DNA of 64,000 bases from RPQJ01 sp963777725 (lineage in GTDB: Bacteria > Pseudomonadota > Gammaproteobacteria > Steroidobacterales > Steroidobacteraceae), in assembly GCA_963777725.1 (NCBI GenBank), contig CAVZRR010000020.1:248001-312000 (forward strand), written 5' to 3'. Of this stretch, positions 30,307 through 41,999 are shown piece after piece. The position numbers and the translations under genes are program-made. The notes below the pieces were generated by a model. The model was not told where the DNA came from. It saw only the letters and a program-made list of their open reading frames with translations, and ran no database searches. The stretch's first letter is position 1; each line of letters starts with the position of its first letter.

Positions 30307-31872
30307 ATCCGATCCGCCTCGGCCTGCGGGAGAACCTCGCGCAGTTCTCGCTGCTGGTCGTCGTCAACGCCTTCGTCGGCGCGATGGTCGGCATGGAACG
30401 CGCCATCCTGCCGCCGATCGCGGAGCAGGAATTCGCGCTGGCGGCGAAGACCGCGATCCTCTCGTTCATCGTCGTCTTCGGCGTCACGAAGGCGTTCACG
30501 AATTACCTCGCCGGCCGGCTCTCCGACCGCTTCGGGCGCAAGCACGTGCTCGTCGCCGGCTGGCTCGTCGCGGTGCCCGTGCCGTTCATGTTGATGTGGG
30601 CACCGACGTGGTCGTGGATCCTCGTGGCGAACGCGCTGCTCGGCGTGAGCCAGGGACTCACGTGGTCGACGACCGTCATCATGAAGATCGATCTCGCCGG
30701 CGCGAAGGATCGCGGCCTCGCGATGGGCCTCAACGAGTTTGCCGGCTATTTCGCGGTCGCCGGCAGCGCGCTCGCGACCGGCTACGTGGCCGCGCGCTAC
30801 GGTTTGCGTCCCGAACCGTTCTACCTCGGCGTGGCGTTCGTCGCGATCGGCCTGGCGCTCTCCGTGCTGCTCGTGCGCGAGACGCGGCACCACGTCGCGG
30901 AGGAGGCGCGCCAGCACGGACCGGCATCCGCCGCGGACGCGCCGACCCAGCGCGACGTCTTCTGGCGTACCACGCTGACCGATCGCAACCTCTCGAGCGT
31001 CAGCCAGGCGGGCCTGGTCAACAACCTGAACGACGGCATGGCCTGGGGCCTGTTCCCGTTGTTCTTCCTCGCGGCCGACATGAGCCTCGAGCAGGTCGGC
31101 GTGCTCGCTGCGATCTATCCGGCGACCTGGGGCGCCAGCCAGCTCGTGACCGGCGCATGGTCCGATCGCGTCGGGCGCAAGTGGCTGATCGCCGCCGGCA
31201 TGTGGGTGCAGGCCGTCGGCATCGCGGCCATCATCCTCGCGCGCGGCTTCGGCGGATTCGTGCTCGGCAGCGTGCTGCTCGGCGTCGGCACGGCGATGGT
31301 CTACCCGACGCTGCTCGCGGCCATCGGCGATGTCGCGCATCCGTCGTGGCGGGCCTCGTCGGTCGGCGTCTACCGGCTATGGCGGGATCTGGGTTATGCG
31401 GTCGGCGCGGTGCTGGCCGGCGTGACCGCCGATGCATTCGGCCTGCCGGCGGCGATGTGGGTGATCGCGGCACTGACGTTCGGCTCCGGCGTGGTCGTCG
31501 CCGTTCGCATGACGGAAACGCTGCGTCGCACACCCGGGCATCTCGAGCCGAGGCCCGGACGTGGGCATGCATCGGATCCGGCGGAACTGAAGGCGGCTGC
31601 GCAGCGGGGCCGCGTTTTCATCGTCGATGTCCGCTCACCGGCGGAGTTCGCGCAGGACCACGTTTCCGGTGCGGTGAACATCCCGCTGGATCAGATCGGT
31701 TCGCGCTGGACCGAGGTGCCGCGCGATGTACTGGTCGTCACCGTCTGCGGCAAGGGTGGTGGTCGATCGGAGCGCGGCGCGCAGGAGCTGCGTGACCGGG
31801 GACTTCAACGAGGTCCGGTCCCTTTGCGGCGGGACGGACGCGTGGCGCAAGCACGAAACTTCGGGAGACTGA
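30303..31872 (+). CDS. MFS transporter fused to a rhodanese domain (frameshifted at 3' end)
   Basis: About 523 residues. Residues 1-405 are a 12-helix MFS transporter (motif A: GRLSDRFGRKHV, repeated as GAWSDRVGRKW in the second half). A linker leads to a rhodanese domain (VFIVDVRSPAEFAQDHVSGA) with the active-site loop CGKGGGRS. A surplus G in the run near 31798-31801 breaks frame; bridging gives FNEVRSLCGGTDAWRKHE and a stop at 31872, four bases before the DsrE gene. The fusion suggests transport coupled to sulfane-sulfur handling; the substrate is unknown. Confidence 0.82.
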
Positions 31873-31875
31873 ACG

Positions 31876-32228
31876 ATGGCGAAGACACTCTTCATCCTCA
31901 ACGACGCGCCGTATGGCAGCGAGCGCGCCTACAACGGGCTGCGCCTGGCCGGGGCGGTCGCGAAACGAGCGGACCAGCAGGTGAAAATCTTCCTGATGGG
32001 CGATGCGGCGAGTTGCGCCAAGGCCAACCAGAAGGTCCCGCAGGGCTACTACAGCGTCGAACTGATGTTGCGGGCTCCCGCGCGGCACGGCGTCGAGATT
32101 GGCGTCTGCGGCTCCTGCATGGATGCGCGCGGCATTGCCGAAACCGAGCTCATGCAGGATGCGCACCGAGGCACGCTCGAGCAACTCGCAGACTGGTCGA
32201 TCTGGGCCGACCAGACCTGGTGTTCTGA
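31876..32228 (+). CDS. DsrE/DsrF-like sulfur relay protein (frameshifted at last residues)
   Basis: 117 residues with the COG1553 pattern: MAKTLFILNDAPYGSERAYN, VKIFLMGDAASCAKANQKVP and VEIGVCGSCMDARGI (Cys78 and Cys81, the likely persulfide carriers). A missing C near 32216 breaks frame just before the end; restoring it gives the family ending ADQTLVF and a stop at 32228, four bases before the cysteine desulfurase. Such proteins carry sulfur as persulfide between sulfurtransferases in the cytoplasm. Confidence 0.85.
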
Positions 32229-32231
32229 GTC

Positions 32232-33372
32232 ATGGCAACCGGCCAGCCCATCTATCTCGATTACAACGCGACGACGCCGGTGCTGCCGGAGGTCGTCGAC
32301 GCGATGTTGCCGTACCTGCGGGAGCACTTCGGCAATCCGTCGAGCGATCACGTCTACGGCCAGCGCGCGCGGGAGGCCGTTGCACGAGCGCGCGGACAGG
32401 TTGCGGCGCTGCTGGGCTGCGACGCTGACGAGGTGGTCTTCACGGGCGGCGGCACGGAGGCGAACAACCTGGCCATCCGGGGGGTGGCGGAAGCCCGCGG
32501 CGAGCGGCGCCACGTCGTGACCTCGGTGATCGAGCATCCCGCGACCGCAGGCCCCTGCGACTGGCTGGAGAACCATGGCTGGTCGGTGACACGCATCGCG
32601 GTCGATGCGGACGGTCGCATGCGCGTGGCCGACGCCCGCGCGGCGATCGGCGACGGCACGGCGCTCGTGTCAGTGATGCACTCGAACAACGAGACCGGGG
32701 TGCTGCAGCCTGTCGACGAGATTGCCGCCGTGGCGCGCGCTTGCGGTGCGCTGGTCCACACCGACGCCGCGCAGTCCGCGGGCAAAGTGCACCTCGACGT
32801 GCGGACGCTGGGCGTCGACTTGCTGTCGATTGCGGGCCACAAGTTGTATGCGCCCAAGGGTGTCGGCGCCCTGTTCGTCAAGCGGGGCACGCCGCTCGTG
32901 CCATTCATGCGCGGGGCCGGGCACGAGCGCGGCATCCGTCCCGGGACCGAGAACGTCGCTTCGATCGTCGGGCTGGGTGTCGCCTGCGAAGTGGCCGTCC
33001 GCGATCTCGAATCCATCGCTGCAGAACTGCGTCGCCGACGGGATTCGCTCTGGGACCAACTGCGTGCCGGCGTGCCCGGCATCGAGCTCAACGGTCATCG
33101 AACGCTGCGGCTGCCGAACACGCTCAACGTTCGCTTCCCCCGCGTTACCGGGAGCGCGGTCCTGGCCGCTGCACCGGACGTCGCGGCGGCGACGGGTTCG
33201 GCGTGCCACGCGGGGACGACGCAGGCGTCCGGCTGTGATTCTCGCAATGGGAATCGAGCCCGAGGGCGCGCTCGGGTCCGTCCGGCTCACGCTCGGTCGC
33301 GGCACGACGGACGACGAAGTCGGTCGTGCGGCGGAGGCCCTGATCCGGGCGTGGCGCGCCGTTACTTCTTAG
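32232..33372 (+). CDS. Cysteine desulfurase, NifS/IscS-like (frameshifted near 3' end)
   Basis: About 380 residues. A PLP-dependent aminotransferase fold type I enzyme: GGGTEANNLAIRG, HTDAAQSAGK, PLP Lys204 in AGHKLYAPKG, and active-site Cys325 in ATGSACHAG. One base is missing near 33228; bridging gives SPAVILAMGIEPEGALGSVR, the expected end. It releases sulfur from cysteine as an enzyme persulfide and is the likely donor for the DsrE and rhodanese partners of this operon. It lacks isc neighbours (iscU, iscR), so a dedicated rather than housekeeping role is likely. Its end overlaps the convergent DUF4136 gene by 11 bases. Confidence 0.88.
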
Positions 33373-33961
33373 TGTCGGCCGGCGTGACCGGCGCCGACTG
33401 TCCTGCAACGAAAGGATACTTCGAGAAGATCTGCTGGACGGCCCCGGAGATCGCCGCCTCCCGGTTCTGCAGCATTTCCTTCGTCACGACGCCCTCGATG
33501 CCGCCCTGGTAGACGGCCTGTCGCTTCTCACGGTCCACGACGTCCATCACGAGGGTGCCGACGTTGTAGCGGCGTGTGGTGACCTGGGTGCCGCCATAAC
33601 CGCCCCAGTACGCGCCGCCCCAGCCGCCGTAGCCCCAGCCCGGCCCGTAGTACGGCGCGGGCGTGGACTCGATCTCGGTCTTCTCCTCGAGCTGGCCCTT
33701 GAAGTTGATCACCAGGTCGGGGTCGTCGGAGCGCTGGTAGCCGCGCGCTTCCATTTCGCGCGAGGCTGCGCTCTGCAGCATCTGTGTCGAGAGCGACCTG
33801 AAGTCGCCCGAGTCCGTGCCCGCCTGGGCCACGAAGCCGTAGGTGCGGTACTTGCCGAAGTCCGCGGACCGGTCGTAGTCCGCTCGGATCTCCGGGCCGC
33901 TGGCACAGCCGCCAAGCGCGATGGCCGCGAGGCCTGCGCAGGTAATCAGCAACCTGTTCAT
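33362..33961 (-). CDS. DUF4136 lipoprotein, copy 1
   Basis: 199 residues. Start at MNRLLITCAGLAAIALGGC, which gives a lipobox (ALGGC). The DUF4136 pattern is clear: IRADYDRSADFGKYRTYGFV, ARGYQRSDDPDLVINFKG, GTLVMDVVDREKRQAVYQG. A Gly/Tyr/Trp-rich insert (YYGPGWGYGGWGGAYWGGY) is probably a flexible loop. Function unknown; the family is periplasmic and membrane-anchored. The next gene upstream on this strand is a paralogue. Confidence 0.88.
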   Translation of the reverse strand: MNRLLITCAGLAAIALGGCASGPEIRADYDRSADFGKYRTYGFVAQAGTDSGDFRSLSTQMLQSAASREMEARGYQRSDDPDLVINFKGQLEEKTEIESTPAPYYGPGWGYGGWGGAYWGGYGGTQVTTRRYNVGTLVMDVVDREKRQAVYQGGIEGVVTKEMLQNREAAISGAVQQIFSKYPFVAGQSAPVTPADTKK

Positions 33962-34005
33962 GTTCGCTCCTTGCAAATCGCGGGGCACCTCGGGCGGCCG
34001 GCGGG

Positions 34006-34602
34006 TCAGTTCTTGATCTGGCCCGGCGCGACCTGCTCCGACCGTCCGGCGACGAACGGAAACTTCGCGAAGATCTCCGTGACCAGCGTGTTGATCGTCT
34101 GCTCGCGATTGCGCAGCATCTCGTTGGAGACGTTGGTCTGCAGCGTGCCCTGGAAGACGGCCTGGCGCTTCTCGCGGTCCACGATATCCATCACCAGCGT
34201 GCCGACGTTGGTACGCCGCGTCGTGACCTCGGTGCCACCCCAGGTCGAACCGGGCCAGCCCCGGTATCCCCAGGTCGGACCCATGCTCGGCGCCGGCCGC
34301 GACTCGATGTCGACGCGCTCCTCGAGCCGCCCCTGGAAGTTGATCACCAGGTCGGGATTCTCGGCGAGCACGTAGCCGCGCGCCTGCATCTCGCGGGTCG
34401 CGGCATTCTGCAGCATCGTCGTCGTCAGCGACCGGGCATCCGCCATGTCCGTGCCCGCCTGGGCCACGAAGCCGAAGGTCTGGAACCTGCCGAAGTCCGC
34501 AGCCGGGTCGAAGTCGGCGCGCACGTCCGGACCGCTTGCGCAGCCGGCGGCGAGCATCACGGCCGCACCGGCGGCGGCCAATCTGAGTCTGATGTTCAGC
34601 AT
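34006..34602 (-). CDS. DUF4136 lipoprotein, copy 2
   Basis: 198 residues. The second ATG (34602) is chosen because GAGG stands at a proper distance from it and only two bases before the first ATG (34608). Lipobox LAAGC. It parallels copy 1 closely (VRADFDPAADFGRFQTFGFV, NPDLVINFQGRLEE, GTLVMDIVDREKRQAVFQG) but has a shorter Gly/Trp insert, so the pair arose by tandem duplication. Four bases separate the 34608 ATG from the stop of the upstream exported helical protein, indicating one operon. Confidence 0.87.
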   Translation of the reverse strand: MLNIRLRLAAAGAAVMLAAGCASGPDVRADFDPAADFGRFQTFGFVAQAGTDMADARSLTTTMLQNAATREMQARGYVLAENPDLVINFQGRLEERVDIESRPAPSMGPTWGYRGWPGSTWGGTEVTTRRTNVGTLVMDIVDREKRQAVFQGTLQTNVSNEMLRNREQTINTLVTEIFAKFPFVAGRSEQVAPGQIKN

Positions 34603-34612
34603 TTGCATTGCC

Positions 34613-35086
34613 TCACTGCGCGATCGGAATCACCGAGGCTGCCTGCACGTCGAGCAGCGTATTGAGCTTGTTCTCGATCTGCACCCACTGCAGGACCTTG
34701 ACGGCCGGCAGTTCGCGTTCGAGCTTCTTCGCGTACTTGCGCATCGTCGCGTTGCGATCGTCGCGGATCTTCAGGGCTTCCTTGAGGATCTCTTTTGCGG
34801 CATCGTCGGTCATCGAGCCGAAATTCGCCGCGAACTTGTCGAGCACGGCGCCACCGCGCTCCATCAACGTCTTCATCTCTGCCTGGTAGGCATCGTAGAT
34901 CGGCGTGAAGGCCGCGACTTGCGTGTCGTTCAGATCGAGCGTGCGCAACACGATGGCCCGCTTGTCGGTCTGGATCTGGCTGATGAGCAGCTGGACGTCG
35001 TCCTTGGCGTTGGTCGTCTGCGCGATCGAAGGCACGGTGGCGCCGAAGGCGGCCAGGCCGGTGAGGGTAATCAGGATCCTTTTCAT
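34613..35086 (-). CDS. Exported helical protein, copy 1 of a tandem pair
   Basis: 157 residues with a signal peptide (MKRILITLTGLAAFGATVPS, cleavage near AQ-TT). The mature part is almost all helix and rich in Lys, Glu and Asp: LDLNDTQVAAFTPIYDAYQAEM, ILKEALKIRDDRNATMRKYAK. It aligns by eye with the next gene (xxxIYDAYxAxxK, ILKExxxIxxxR). General character recalls Spy/CpxP-type periplasmic helical proteins, but the LTxxQ motifs are not evident. Function unknown. Confidence 0.75.
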   Translation of the reverse strand: MKRILITLTGLAAFGATVPSIAQTTNAKDDVQLLISQIQTDKRAIVLRTLDLNDTQVAAFTPIYDAYQAEMKTLMERGGAVLDKFAANFGSMTDDAAKEILKEALKIRDDRNATMRKYAKKLERELPAVKVLQWVQIENKLNTLLDVQAASVIPIAQ

Positions 35087-35114
35087 CGTTCTTTCCTTGT
35101 GGATGCGATTGCAG

Positions 35115-35585
35115 TTACTTGGCCAGCGGGATCAGGCCGTAGACGTCGCGCCGGACCATCTGGTCGATGCGGGTCTCGAGCTGGGCGTAGCGCAGCGCCT
35201 TGTTGGCCGGCAGGGCCTTGGCGACCTTGCGCGTGTACGCCTGCTTGAGCGCTTCGCGCTCCTTCTCGATGGCCATCTTCTCCTTGAGGATCGCGGCCGC
35301 GTCGGCTTCGCTCAGCGTGTCGTAGTTCTCGGCGAACTTGTTCACGTTGGCGAGGAAACGGTCGTTGAGCGGCTTCACCTTGGCCTCGTACGCGTCGTAG
35401 ATTGGCCAGAAGGCCGCGCTCTCGGCTTCGGTGAGGCCGAGGTTCTTCGCATAGACCGCCTTGCGGTCGTTCATGACCTGCTTGAGCAGGATCTGCTCGT
35501 CGGTCGCGAGACCGGCGTCCTGGGCCATGGACACGGCGGGGAACGCAGTCACGACCAGGGCGACTGCCAGCGGGCCAAACTTCAT
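35115..35585 (-). CDS. Exported helical protein, copy 2 of a tandem pair
   Basis: 156 residues from MKFGPLAVALVVTAFPAVSM (signal peptide, cleavage near MAQ-DA). The mature helix-rich region (LGLTEAESAAFWPIYDAYEAKV, ILKEKMAIEKEREALKQAYTRK) resembles the preceding paralogue. It is the first gene of a four-gene operon with its paralogue and two DUF4136 lipoproteins, two duplicated pairs in a row. An upstream in-frame ATG exists but has no signal sequence. Confidence 0.75.
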   Translation of the reverse strand: MKFGPLAVALVVTAFPAVSMAQDAGLATDEQILLKQVMNDRKAVYAKNLGLTEAESAAFWPIYDAYEAKVKPLNDRFLANVNKFAENYDTLSEADAAAILKEKMAIEKEREALKQAYTRKVAKALPANKALRYAQLETRIDQMVRRDVYGLIPLAK

Positions 35586-35667
35586 AAAAACCTGCCTTTG
35601 GGGTGAACCGGGACCGGCACGGTAGGCCACGGCCCTGTTGCTGTCCAGAGGTGGCTAGAATCGTGTC

Positions 35668-36168
35668 ATGGACGCGCCTCCCGAGCCCTGCGCCGCGGAC
35701 CTGCTGCCCCGTCTGGCCGCGCACCTGCTGGCAAGCGGCCGGCGGCTGGTGACCGCCGAATCGTGCACCGGCGGCTGGATTGCCAAGGTCTGTACGGACC
35801 TGCCGGGCAGCTCCCGCTGGTTCCTCGGCGGCGCCGTCGTCTACGACAACGCGCTCAAGGCCGGCTTGCTCGGCGTGAATCCGCAGACGCTGGCCGAGGC
35901 GGGGGCGGTCAGCGAGGCGGTCGTCCGCGAAATGGCGGCCGGGGCGCTCGAGCGGTTGGGGGGCGACGTCGCGGTCGCCGTCAGCGGGGTCGCAGGACCG
36001 GATGGTGGCACGCCCGACAAGCCCGTCGGGACCGTCTGGTTCGCCTGGGGCCGGCGCGACGCGCAGGGGACCATGGTCAGGACCGCACTCGAGCGTTTCC
36101 CCGGCGATCGCGACGCGGTGCGACGGCAGGCCGTGGAGCGCGCGCTGCGGGGCGTGCTCGAACCATGA
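35668..36168 (+). CDS. pncC: Nicotinamide-nucleotide amidohydrolase PncC (CinA C-terminal domain)
   Basis: 166 residues, the stand-alone CinA C-terminal form. Motifs: LVTAESCTGGWIAKV (catalytic Ser), SRWFLGGAVVYDNALKAGLL and VAVSGVAGPDGGTPDKPVGT. It deamidates nicotinamide mononucleotide to nicotinate mononucleotide in NAD recycling. It overlaps thpR by four bases and lies upstream of recA, a standard bacterial neighbourhood. Confidence 0.93.
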   Translation: MDAPPEPCAADLLPRLAAHLLASGRRLVTAESCTGGWIAKVCTDLPGSSRWFLGGAVVYDNALKAGLLGVNPQTLAEAGAVSEAVVREMAAGALERLGGDVAVAVSGVAGPDGGTPDKPVGTVWFAWGRRDAQGTMVRTALERFPGDRDAVRRQAVERALRGVLEP

Positions 36169-36728
36169 GCCGGCCGCTGGGCGCGCCGACGGAGCGCGGT
36201 GGCGCAGATTCGAGACGGCTGTTTTTCGCGCTCTGGCCGGATTCCCGGCTGCGTGAGCAGATGATCCGGACGGCCCGACCCATCGCAGCACTGGCTCCCG
36301 GTCGGCTGCAACAGCCGCAGCAGTGGCACGTGACGCTCGTGTTTCTCGGCGCCGTCCCGGCGACGAGGCTGCCCGTCGTGCAAGAGGCTGCGGCGGCCGT
36401 GCGCGCCGCGCCGTTCGAGCTGACACTCGATACGGTCGAGTATTGGCGCCGCGCCGGCGTCGTGTGCCTGACGGCACGACAAACGCCGCCCGCGCTCGAG
36501 CGTCTGGTGGCCGCGCTACGCGGCGAACTCGATCAGCGCGGTTTCGCAACGGAGCAACGCGCGTATCGGCCGCACCTGACACTGGCACGGCGGGTGCGGC
36601 CGCCGCCCGAGTTGCCAGCGCCTGATCCGCTGATCTGGCCGGCGACGGAGTTCGTGCTGGTCGAGTCGACGTCCGACGCGCACGGATCGGTATACACGGT
36701 GCTCGCGGAGTGGAAGTTCCCAGGCTGA
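36165..36728 (+). CDS. thpR: RNA 2',3'-cyclic phosphodiesterase ThpR
   Basis: 187 residues from the ATG overlapping the pncC stop. A 2H phosphoesterase: first HxT motif in QQWHVTLVFLG, second in YRPHLTLARR, with RLFFALWPD at the N-terminus. It opens 2',3'-cyclic phosphate ends of RNA. Position between pncC and recA supports the call. Confidence 0.92.
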   Translation: MSRPLGAPTERGGADSRRLFFALWPDSRLREQMIRTARPIAALAPGRLQQPQQWHVTLVFLGAVPATRLPVVQEAAAAVRAAPFELTLDTVEYWRRAGVVCLTARQTPPALERLVAALRGELDQRGFATEQRAYRPHLTLARRVRPPPELPAPDPLIWPATEFVLVESTSDAHGSVYTVLAEWKFPG

Positions 36729-36893
36729 CAGTCGCTCACCCGGCCTGGCTCACGCCATGAGCCTGGCCCGCGAGAAACTGCTGATTCAGCTCAATTTTTC
36801 GCCCGGCGTGGGCGCGCCCCCTATGGAATAATGCGCCCCTCCCCGGATTCCACTCACCCCCGACCGAGCCCCAGGGGCTCCACGAGCAAAGCA

Positions 36894-37911
<1,018 letters not shown>

Positions 37912-37934
<23 letters not shown>

Positions 37935-38402
37935 CGCTGAGGCCGGCGAGGCAGACGAGCGCACGGTCCGCACCGCCGCGCTCGCGCTGCTCGCCGGCCG
38001 CGATTTCGCGCGCAACGAGCTCGCCCAGCGCCTGCTGCGGCGCGGCTACCCGGCCGCGATCGTCGCGACGGTCGTCGAGGGGCTCGCCGCGCAGCGCCTG
38101 CTGAGCGAAAGCCGTTTCGTCGAGCAGTTCATCCGCCAGCACGCCGGACGGGGGCACGGTCCCGTGCGCATCCGCGTGGAGCTGCGCGAGCGCGGCGTCG
38201 CGCAAGGCGACATCGAGGAAGGCCTGGCGGCCGCCACCGAAGACTGGGCGGGCATCGCCCGCGAGACACGGCGCAAGCGCTTCGGCCTGTCGCCACCCGG
38301 CGACTACCGCGAGCGTGCAAGACAGGCGCGCTTCCTGCAGTATCGCGGCTTTTCCGCAGAGCAGGTCCGGGCCGCGCTCGGCCCCGGCGAAGACATCGAA
38401 TC

Positions 38403-38406
<4 letters not shown>
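37912..38406 (+). CDS. recX: RecA regulator RecX
   Basis: 164 residues of three-helix repeats (ALALLAGRDFARNELAQRLL, SRFVEQFIRQHAGRGHGPVR, ARQARFLQYRGFSAEQVRAAL). RecX limits RecA filament growth. The GTG start lies 23 bases inside recA, and its stop overlaps alaS by four bases, so the three genes are probably translationally coupled. Confidence 0.92.
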
Positions 38407-41035
<2,629 letters not shown>

Positions 41036-41299
41036 GCGATGGTCCGGGTGGACCAGATGCGCGAGACGATGCTGCCAGAACGGAGCGAAAAGTCCCGACA
41101 CGGCTGACTTTTTTCCCGTGTGGGGGTATGGTGCGAAATCTGCGGGTGTCGGCGAAGATGTCCGGACATTTCGCGGGGTCGCAAGCGGTCACTCGGGACG
41201 CGGAAGAAAAGATCCCGATGATTGAATTGCCAGGAGCCGTCCGGCCCGGGTGGGCGGCACGGCAGTGACTGATTCGGCCGCGCAGGCCAGGAGCAAAGG

Positions 41300-41521
41300 A
41301 TGTTAATTCTCACCAGACGGGTGGGCGAGACGGTCATGATCGGGGACGACGTGACCGTCACGGTACTGGGCGTCAAGGGCAACCAGGTGCGGATCGGCGT
41401 GAACGCGCCGCGCGACGTTGCCGTGCACCGTGAAGAGATCTTCGAGCGCATCAAGCGCGAAGAGCAGGATGGCACCGCCCGCCCGGCCAAGGGCGGCAAT
41501 GGCGAGGGCACGTTCCCGTGA
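41300..41521 (+). CDS. csrA: Carbon storage regulator CsrA
   Basis: 73 residues: MLILTRRVGETVMIGDDVTV and RIGVNAPRDVAVHREEIFERI, including the RNA-binding VHREEI strand and Arg residues. It binds GGA motifs in mRNA leaders as a post-transcriptional regulator. The C-terminal tail (EEQDGTARPAKGGNGEG) is longer than usual. The 264 bases between alaS and csrA show no gene; no lysC is present between them, unlike many relatives. Confidence 0.96.
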   Translation: MLILTRRVGETVMIGDDVTVTVLGVKGNQVRIGVNAPRDVAVHREEIFERIKREEQDGTARPAKGGNGEGTFP

Positions 41522-41629
41522 TTCCCTGACCCGGTTCGATCCGGGTCTGGCCCCGAAAAGCAGCGATTTCAGCGCCCCCGCTTTACGGGGCGGCGCCGGA
41601 TCGCTATCCTTCGCGGCTCTCTGCATAAC

Positions 41630-41720
41630 GGAGAGATGGCCGAGTGGTCGAAGGCGCGCCCCTGCTAAGGGCGTAAGGGTCAAAAGCCCTTCGAGGGTTC
41701 GAATCCCTCTCTCTCCGCCA
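41630..41720 (+). tRNA. tRNA-Ser (anticodon GCT)
   Basis: 91 bases with encoded CCA. Acceptor stem GGAGAGA/TCTCTCC, anticodon stem CGCCC/GGGCG with loop CTGCTAA, long variable arm typical of tRNA-Ser, and T arm GAGGGTTCGAATCCCTC. It reads AGC and AGU codons. csrA followed by tRNA-Ser(GCT) and tRNA-Arg(ACG) is a familiar gammaproteobacterial order. Confidence 0.96.
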
Positions 41721-41745
41721 GTAGACTTTGGATCCGTCCGAATAC

Positions 41746-41822
41746 GCGCCCGTAGCTCAGTTGGATAGAGTGTCTGGCTACGAACCAGAAGGTCGGGAGT
41801 TCGAATCTCTCCGGGCGCGCCA
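41746..41822 (+). tRNA. tRNA-Arg (anticodon ACG)
   Basis: 77 bases with encoded CCA. Acceptor stem GCGCCCG/CGGGCGC, anticodon stem TCTGG/CCAGA with loop CTACGAA, T arm GGGAGTTCGAATCTCTC. It reads CGN codons after wobble modification. Its 3' half is duplicated exactly at 44376-44424, so this gene is an insertion target. Confidence 0.96.
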
Positions 41823-41826
41823 GTGA
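41778..41826 (+). repeat. attL-like site: 3' half of tRNA-Arg
   Basis: 49 bases from the anticodon loop to four bases past CCA, identical to 44376-44424. Such duplications of a tRNA 3' end are the scars left by tyrosine-recombinase integration. Confidence 0.85.
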
Positions 41827-41833
41827 CATCAAG

Positions 41834-41860
41834 GGCTTACGTTAACCCGTAGGCCTTTTT
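41834..41860 (+). terminator. Rho-independent terminator after tRNA-Arg
   Basis: Stem GGCTTACG/CGTAGGCC (one G-T pair), loop TTAACC, then five T. It lies inside the inserted segment and so appears to be a replacement terminator for the tRNA transcript. Confidence 0.75.
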
Positions 41861-41999
41861 ATGCTTTCTGGCGTAGGGAAATCGTAGAACCGCCTTTCAC
41901 GATGCCCCAAACCTGTTCGATGTGCGGGCTACCGTCGACACGCCCGGGGGCGGATTGGCACCCGGGCTCACGCTACGCTGACTGAAACGGCGCCCCGGT

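Noticed and set aside
36729..36893. LexA-type SOS box before recA
   Set aside because: No CTGT-N8-ACAG match could be found in the spacer; SOS control may use another motif.
41092..41122. ACACGG/CCGTGT stem with a T-run after alaS as a terminator
   Set aside because: The T-run lies in the loop rather than after the stem, and csrA is often transcribed onward.
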